This document shows, one piece after another, positions 19,147-24,661 of a stretch of DNA of 24,661 nt. Below the pieces are notes generated by a model that saw only the letters and a program-made list of their open reading frames with translations, was not told the origin of the DNA and ran no database searches. Source of the stretch: Pleurotus djamor (Eukaryota; Basidiomycota; Agaricomycetes; Agaricales; Pleurotaceae); the NCBI GenBank assembly GCA_029747585.1, contig JAPEVF010000677.1, positions 1 to 24,661 of the forward strand, given 5' to 3'. Every line of letters begins with the position of its first letter. The stretch's first letter is position 1. Both the position numbers and the translations under genes were made by a program.

Positions 19147-20546
19147 ATGGCGTGTACACTGCCTGGCGAACTCATATCCCTCATTATTCTGGCCACCAGG
19201 GAGACACTAGACCTTGAATACTGCGAAAACTGGCTGAATGTTGCCGCGGTTTGTCGGCAGTGGCGATCAGTTGCTTTAGACACCCCCGCGTTTTGGTCAC
19301 ATATACTGATGACTGACTCGAATGTCGTCGGTGAAACTGTCAAGCGAACGATGAAGCTTCCAATATCGCTCTACTGGCATACTCGAGAGAGGCGAGCAGA
19401 CGCCGAGATGTCGACGATCATGACCCTTGGTGGGCACATTGAAGATCTATCCATATTCACCCGGACTGGTTTGAATACCTATTCTCAGCACGAAATATTC
19501 CCATCGCTCCAGCACCTTAAGAAACTGAGCATAAGGAGTAGCATGGTCTTATATGCCTCCTCTCTGGATCTTACTCAGGTGCCGAGCCCCCAACTCAGCA
19601 CATTGCGCCTCTCAGGCGTAGAATTCTTTCCTACCCCCGAAATGCACGGTCTCCGCCATCTCATGTTAACCGACAAGCCCTGGTCGACGACGCAGCTTCT
19701 TGGTCTCTTAGGCAGTCTTCCAAACGTCGAGACATTCATGCTCAGTGAATTAGTTGGACCTGGGTTCATTCCCTCCTCCAAGGCATCCATGACCCTTCCA
19801 GGCCTTCGAGAATTGACCTTGGAATGCAAAGACTTCAAGAAAACAAACCTCTTTGACCTATTCAAATACCCGCCGTCGTGTCATTTCAGCCTGAGATGTA
19901 CACGTGGTCAAGTTGATATCGACGGACTGGTCGCACTCGAACTACCCTTGTCTCACTTCGCATCTTCAGCCTCTCCATTTACGAACATTCGAGCGGTTCT
20001 CAAAATCGAATCATGGCGCCACCAATCCTCTTGTCAACTCGCGCTCTACGAGGGCAGCGTGCCATCACCCGTCTTCAATCTTGATCTTCCCGTCATGGAG
20101 CGCGATCCTTCTTTCATGGACCACTACATTCGCCTTCTTTCTAAACTTCCGTTGAAGGTCATCCCTCGACTAGCTATCAAATGCAAAACTTCAAGCAGGA
20201 CAGGTTCACCAATCACTTCCAACACATCGTTTCGCTCTTCAGCGACGCAAGGGACATCACTTTGGTTGGCCAAACAGCTCTTCACGGCTTCATCCACCGC
20301 CCACTACCATTTAGTCGGATTCAGACGTTGAGGTTGTTCAATATCCACCTTGAAATGTCTTCGGAATCGGAGCCTGTTCCAAATGAAGATATGGTCAAAT
20401 TGATAGAATTTCTCAATTCGAATGCGGTTCCTACGCCTGAGTGGCTCGTGCTCGATTTCGATATCCCCACACACATCGTTGAACAACTGAGGAAATTTAC
20501 CCAAGTTTCTCAAGATTACAGTGACTACGCATATTTCACAGTGTAG
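19147..20546 (+). CDS. F-box protein 4, with a one-base frame break near its 3' end
   Basis: It starts MACTLPGELISLIILATRE, then NVAAVCRQWRSVALDTPAFW, an F-box closely parallel to F-box protein 3. The frame is open to about residue 346 (LAIKCK), then shifts at the A run 20185-20188. The next frame continues NFKQDRFTNHFQHIVSLF, ARDITLVGQ and RIQTLRLFNIHLEM, ending at the stop 20544-20546. One extra A in the run would give 466 residues, close to the 477 of its paralogue. Uncorrected, the frame ends in about 58 unrelated residues at 20331. A missing homopolymer base is the simplest reading, but a recent real frameshift cannot be excluded. No introns. C-terminal segments show LRR-like spacing. 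Confidence 0.75.
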
Positions 20547-22278
20547 CTTCATAGGACTAATGAAGTACATGCCCTCACCAATGAGCCCGTGTCCTTCAAT
20601 TGAATTACCAAACTCCCCTCCGGAATTCGCGAAAGTAATATTCGTTGAACGCTGTACTCTATTGCTTGCATTGTCGATGCCGGGGCTTCCTAGACAACCT
20701 TTCACATATTCCAGAGACATACTCACCACTGTATACGCATCTAATACGCGATAGTAATACCAAACTACTTGTTCCTCGTCAACCCCAATCCTGGAGGTCT
20801 ACTCCAAATCCTGGATGTTCGAGTAGCTACGGAAGCTGATTGGCTTGCGACTTCGTCCCCGGTGCTTCGGCAGAACCGATAACACAGAGCTGTCACGGAT
20901 GGAAAAGTTGTCGCGGAAGATGTCACGTCGACACCCACAGCCTTCCTCCTCAACAGCATCCCTGACAGGGGTCAAAGGAGCGAAAGACATAAATACCCAC
21001 CCATTCCTCGCACCTCTCTTTCTTCCCTACCGTCATGTCCCATCCTTCCTCCCGAGTATCGCAGCGAGTCCGGTTCAGCATGACCAAAGTGTTTTCATCG
21101 AGACATCGTCCATGCACTTCGGTGGGACGATCATCCGATGGGATTCGGCTGGGTTGCCCGCGGTCGCTGCGGTGTCCTCTTCTAGTGAGTTTGCGATGTC
21201 CAGGTAGTCAATTGGGAGGCTGGCAGAAGGGTGCAAGCAACGGGGAGCCTTGTAGGAGGCGCTTGCACCTGGAGTCAACATCTTGTCGGTGCATTTGGCA
21301 CCGGGAAGAGCGATCCTTTGACGGCTATCCTGCATCGCTCTCTCGCGGGAGCTTGTCGAGAAGATTGGGTGGGCATGTCAAGACGCGGTCAATCATTCAC
21401 ATTGACTGGCCATTCTCTGTGACTCTGTGGACAGGAGGTGGAGGATTTCCGCCCAGGCAGAAAGAGGGCAGGCATTATCACTTCGGCTTTTGGTAAGTCA
21501 GGTCCCCCCCTTGAAAATATTTGAGCTAATCATCGCTCCCATCTCCATATTTTTCTGTGCTTAGTCCATTTTCATTCGTAATTGTACTTGAAATTCATGG
21601 GTAATATCGCGAGTGACAATGTTCTAATTTTTTCTACTGCAACATGTCTCACAGAAAGATGTGATTCCTTCTACGACGCGGCTTACCTCTTACGCTCCTG
21701 AATCTCCTGAATTGTGAATTTCGAGGAAGCCTCGCCTCGACTTCGATGCACTTGTCTACTACTGCTCCAATGTGGGTCCTGTTTGGTATATTCTCCTTCG
21801 AAGGTCAAACGATTATGCTTCGTGCACGTCAGGAGAAGGGCCTACGAAATGCACTTATTAATTATCCCACATCCCTCAGTGTTCCCCACTCGACGAGCAT
21901 TCGACATGGATTTTCTGGACATTCTGCACATCATGCCTTTTCATGATAGACTCAATGCTCAGCTACTCTTTCTTCACGTTGACTTCAGCGTAAATTGAGA
22001 GGCTGAGATGATTGTAACAGTAAAATGTGTATTTTTCAAGTAAAGATGGGTGCTGTTCTGCTGGGAAACGCGACTTCCTTCCAAAATTCAGGTTTGAGTT
22101 GAATATTCCCCTATCAGGAAAGGGGCCTCACGTCGCCCGCGGAGCCGCACTTGTCAGCCTGAGATTTTGGTCCACGCCCACTGCTTCTGTTCTCGCGCCC
22201 TCGTTCGTCGCTGCTCTCACCGACCTCGGTAACGCCAACGCCGGTCAGGCAAAACCCAACATTGTTCACACAAATTGA
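20547..22278. other. 1.7 kb without a convincing gene; one possible spliced transcript
   Basis: A TATA-like ATAAATA near 20990 is followed by a pyrimidine-rich leader and an ATG at 21035. That frame is open to 21492, where a strong donor, TTTTG|GTAAGT, occurs; an acceptor TGCTTAG ends at 21564 after a CTAAT branch motif (72-base intron). The deduced protein is Arg/Ser/Gly-rich with no domain and looks like a chance translation. A noncoding transcript or a rapidly evolving gene is possible. Further open frames at 21714-21998 and 22027-22278 show nothing recognisable. Confidence 0.3.
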
Positions 22279-22302
22279 TCCGGAAACGTTTAACCATAAC
22301 GT

Positions 22303-22384
22303 CCACGTGTCCAACTCTATAACCTCGGTCTTGAAGTTTCCCGCCACGTCAGTGTGAGATGGCACCTCGCAAAAAGTCTATAAT
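22303..22384 (+). promoter_or_regulatory. Promoter of the PDI gene with UPR-like sites and TATA
   Basis: CACGTG is at 22303-22308. CCACGTCA at 22344-22351 is the reverse complement of TGACGTGG, the core of the metazoan UPRE/XBP1 site. A TATAAT follows at 22379-22384, 110 bases before the ATG. The order suits an ER-stress-inducible chaperone promoter; factor binding is inferred. Confidence 0.4.
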
Positions 22385-22493
22385 CCTCCAACTCAACCCA
22401 CATCATACACTTCAGTGACTCACAGGCTTATCCCCCCGAATTCCCTCTCGCTTCCTTGGTTGATTGACTACCACCACCACCGACGTCGTCGCC

Positions 22494-24012
22494 ATGCAGT
22501 TGACAACTCAGTTGTTGGCTCTAACGTTGGGCTTGTTGCCTTTGGCCGAAGCTGCTATATTCCCAAAGGATACGACGGTCAAGATGCTGGATGCTAAGAG
22601 CTTTAAGAAGGTTATGAAAGTTAACGTACGTGATGCAGCCTTTCCATAGCCTCCCAGGACTCCTGCTAACTTGTTTCGGTTTCCGTGTAGCAAACGAGCG
22701 TCGTCGCCTTTGTTGCACCATGGTGTGGGGTGAGTTGATGTCTTCTGCTGATTGGCAAGGACCTCGGAGACTGATGGAAATCATCGATGCAGCACTGTCA
22801 ACGGATGGCACCAGAATACAGCAGAGCGGCATTGGGATTGTACCCCCTGCTCCCGATGTACGCAGTAGACTGTGACGCCGAGAAGAACAAACGGCTATGC
22901 GCAGAGCAAGGTGTCCAGGGCTTCCCGACGATAAAGGTGCGTCGCCGTGACCTCTGACACGTCCCCGACCATTTCCTGATACTTTGCCACTGTAGCTGTT
23001 CCCAAGAGGAAACACTGTCCCCCCGATGGTCTACGACGGCAAAGAACGAACAGCCAGCGCATTCTTCTACTGGGCATCAAGAAGAATACCACCTGTCGTA
23101 CACAAAATCTACTACGTCGAAGACATCCCGAAATGGGTTGACGAGGTAACTACCAGCCCTCCTTCCCCCACCCTATGTCTAGTTCGCTAACCTATTCACT
23201 TCTAGACAGTCGACAAGAACCGTATTCTCCTACTGACAAAGGATAAACAAGTCCCACTCCTCTGGAAAGTCCTAGCAAACAAATACGACGGTCAACTCTC
23301 ACTGGCTAGCCACCGCGATCGCGGTGGAAAGTCCTCCGTCGCGCTGGGTTACGAAGCTGGTGAGAAGAAGCAGCCGAAGGTACTCGTCTACCCGGCAGGT
23401 CAGAAGGAAGCTGTTCGCTACCAAGGTACGTTCCCAATTCCCACTGTCAAGCTTTTCAATCCCACCAATGCTTCCCTTTCTCCCTTAGGAATAAACAAAT
23501 TTGACTCCCTCTCCAAATTCTTCGACACCATCCTCGACGGCACCGCAGACCTCAAGATCGTCAACGAGGAAGCCAAGACCGAGGAGTTCGCCCCCAGTGA
23601 AGAAGACTTGGAAATCCAACGCAAGCAGGACGCTCAGCGTATCGCTCTCGCTCACGGAGGATGGTCGGATATCATTGATTTCGAGAAGGCTATTCTGGAA
23701 CATGGGACGAATTTCCATGGGTCGCAGGGCTTCCAGGGCATGATGGGCGATATTCCGTATAAGAAGGAAAAAGGGAAGGAGCCCTCGGAGGAGGAGAAGG
23801 CGAAGAGCCAGGAGGCGTTGAAACCGGAGAAGACGGAGAGTGGGATGCCACAGACGGGGAAGGCTGCACCGACACCGACACCTGCTGCTGAGCCCGTTGC
23901 TGAGCCCATTGTGGAGGAGCCTGTCGTTGCTGAAGAACCTGTCGTTGTCGAGGAACCTGTACAAGCTGCCTTCACTTCTGAGGAGTCAGAGCGTCCCAAG
24001 GACGAACTGTAG
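22494..24012 (+). CDS. ER protein disulfide isomerase, single CGHC domain, KDEL ending (Mpd1/P5-like)
   Basis: Six exons (22494-22625, 22691-22729, 22793-22936, 22996-23145, 23206-23425, 23489-24012) give 402 residues. Introns are GT-AG and 59-65 bases long. A signal peptide, MQLTTQLLALTLGLLPLAEA, is followed by a thioredoxin domain with APWCGHC (redox cysteines at about 56 and 59) and GFPTIK, with the expected cis-proline near 102. A second, cysteine-poor region of thioredoxin-like spacing covers about 155-230. The C-terminal part is acidic, with a short Val-Glu-Pro repeat, and ends exactly in KDEL, the ER retrieval signal. The protein should form or reshuffle disulfides in the ER lumen. The length and single active site resemble yeast Mpd1 more than two-site PDI. 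An intron falls between WCG and HC of the active site. Confidence 0.93.
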
Positions 24013-24182
24013 TTGCGAGACGATATAAAGAATGTACTTCGTTATTCAATTTCGGGCAATTATAATCTTTAGTACTATAGTCCAATGGCTGTTCTTGTAG
24101 CACTATCATCACAACCATCCGAACCACATACGAGCCACCTTGGTCTTGCTCGAGTGGTGCTGGTTGCAGTCAGAGGCCGTAC
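24013..24182. other. Convergent gap between the PDI gene and the right-edge gene
   Basis: 170 bases with AT-rich 3' UTR-like sequence. A final exon of the minus-strand gene could extend into it if the donor at 24186 is used. Confidence 0.35.
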
Positions 24183-24661
24183 TTACCCATGGAAAGCAGG
24201 TGCAAAGATCCAAGATCTCCACTGACTATCGTCGAAATGTATGAACCCTCTGGCTGATAGCCCCGGCAAGCATTCATGAACCAAAGGTATGAATCGCGAG
24301 TAAGTAGGATCGGAGGGGTTCCAAGTATCGGGAATCAGCGTCAACGACTTGAGAGAGGGGAAGCGGTCCGAGCTCGAGAATTGGTCAAGAGCGTGAAGTC
24401 CTTCCGTATTCCAGATACGGATGCTAAGCCATTCTATGTGGTGGGGTTCATGAGAGGGTGGTAATAAAATCAGTTGGGAGAGGTCGAGTGGCATGTCTTG
24501 GTTCCGCAGGGATAATCTTTTCAAACGAGGGAACCTGTCTAATTCAACCAGATCTGTGGTACAAGTGAGCTAGAGAAATACTCTGGATTATGGAAAGCAG
24601 ACATACAGTGCGCAACGTCCAAAAGCTCTACCAGATTGGATGAAATGTCTTCGTGGGCTAG
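24183..24661 (-). CDS. 3' part of a minus-strand gene, LRR/F-box-like, 5' end beyond the window
   Basis: An open frame enters from the right edge (24661-24607, LAHEDISSNLVELLDVAH). A 53-base GT-AG intron follows, and the frame continues from 24553 as LVELDRFPRLKRLSLRNQDM, HHIEWLSIRIWN, FPSLKSLTLIPDTW and WRSWIFAPAFHG. The spaced F-P-x-L-K-x-L-x-L pattern is like the repeats of fungal F-box/LRR proteins, which are numerous here, but the F-box itself is outside the window. The TAA at 24185-24183 overlaps a perfect GTAAGT donor (from 24186). So the protein either stops there or splices into a short final exon. A function cannot be assigned. Confidence 0.6.

Noticed and set aside
1..24661. Transposons, terminal repeats, tRNA genes or CRISPR arrays
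   Set aside because: I looked for long direct or inverted repeats, transposase/reverse-transcriptase motifs and tRNA B-box patterns; none was convincing by eye. A dedicated repeat and tRNA scan would settle this.

Overview
This is nuclear DNA from a filamentous basidiomycete, most likely an Agaricomycete. Protein-coding genes are cut by very short GT-AG introns (48-65 bases in nearly every case I resolved), and fungal-type TATA and branch-point motifs are visible. The content fits too: a canonical eRF1, an ACS-family (Dal5/Tna1-type) permease, an etherase-like GST, fungal 7-TM proteins and a local crowd of F-box genes. I cannot name the species. No tRNA, rRNA, transposon or CRISPR array was found. 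Two N bases and two probable one-base homopolymer errors suggest a draft assembly.

Left part (1-5.1 kb): the 5' end of an unknown minus-strand gene at the edge; a complete six-exon eRF1 gene (859-2439) with convincing introns in its 3' UTR; a convergent glutathione S-transferase (3012-3820, minus); and, divergent from it, an Alba-domain POP7/Rpp20-like RNase P/MRP subunit (4332-5093).

Middle part (5.1-14.8 kb): a TauD/TfdA dioxygenase gene loses its 3' end at about 6561 and is joined directly to the 3' half of a seven-TM membrane-protein gene. A full-length homologue of that 7-TM gene follows at 8548-9880. Next is a minus-strand MFS permease of 486 residues that I could assemble from 24 exons (10209-12927), including a 9-base micro-exon. 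Upstream of it lies a decayed fumarate-reductase (Osm1/Frd1-like) pseudogene.

Right part (14.8-24.7 kb): four F-box genes in alternating orientation form two divergent pairs (14822-20546). About 1.9 kb follows without a convincing gene. Then come a KDEL-ending ER protein disulfide isomerase (22494-24012) and the 3' part of a minus-strand gene that may encode an LRR-type protein.

The most interesting signal is at eRF1. Its stop is UGA followed by C, a leaky context. Strong splice signals lie 77 or more bases downstream, and a G-quadruplex-like tract sits between. This is the layout expected if the termination factor regulates its own mRNA through readthrough and nonsense-mediated decay. The dioxygenase/7-TM deletion chimera and the intron-riddled permease are the next most notable items. 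The genes do not form an evident pathway; this is a mixed housekeeping and accessory region.
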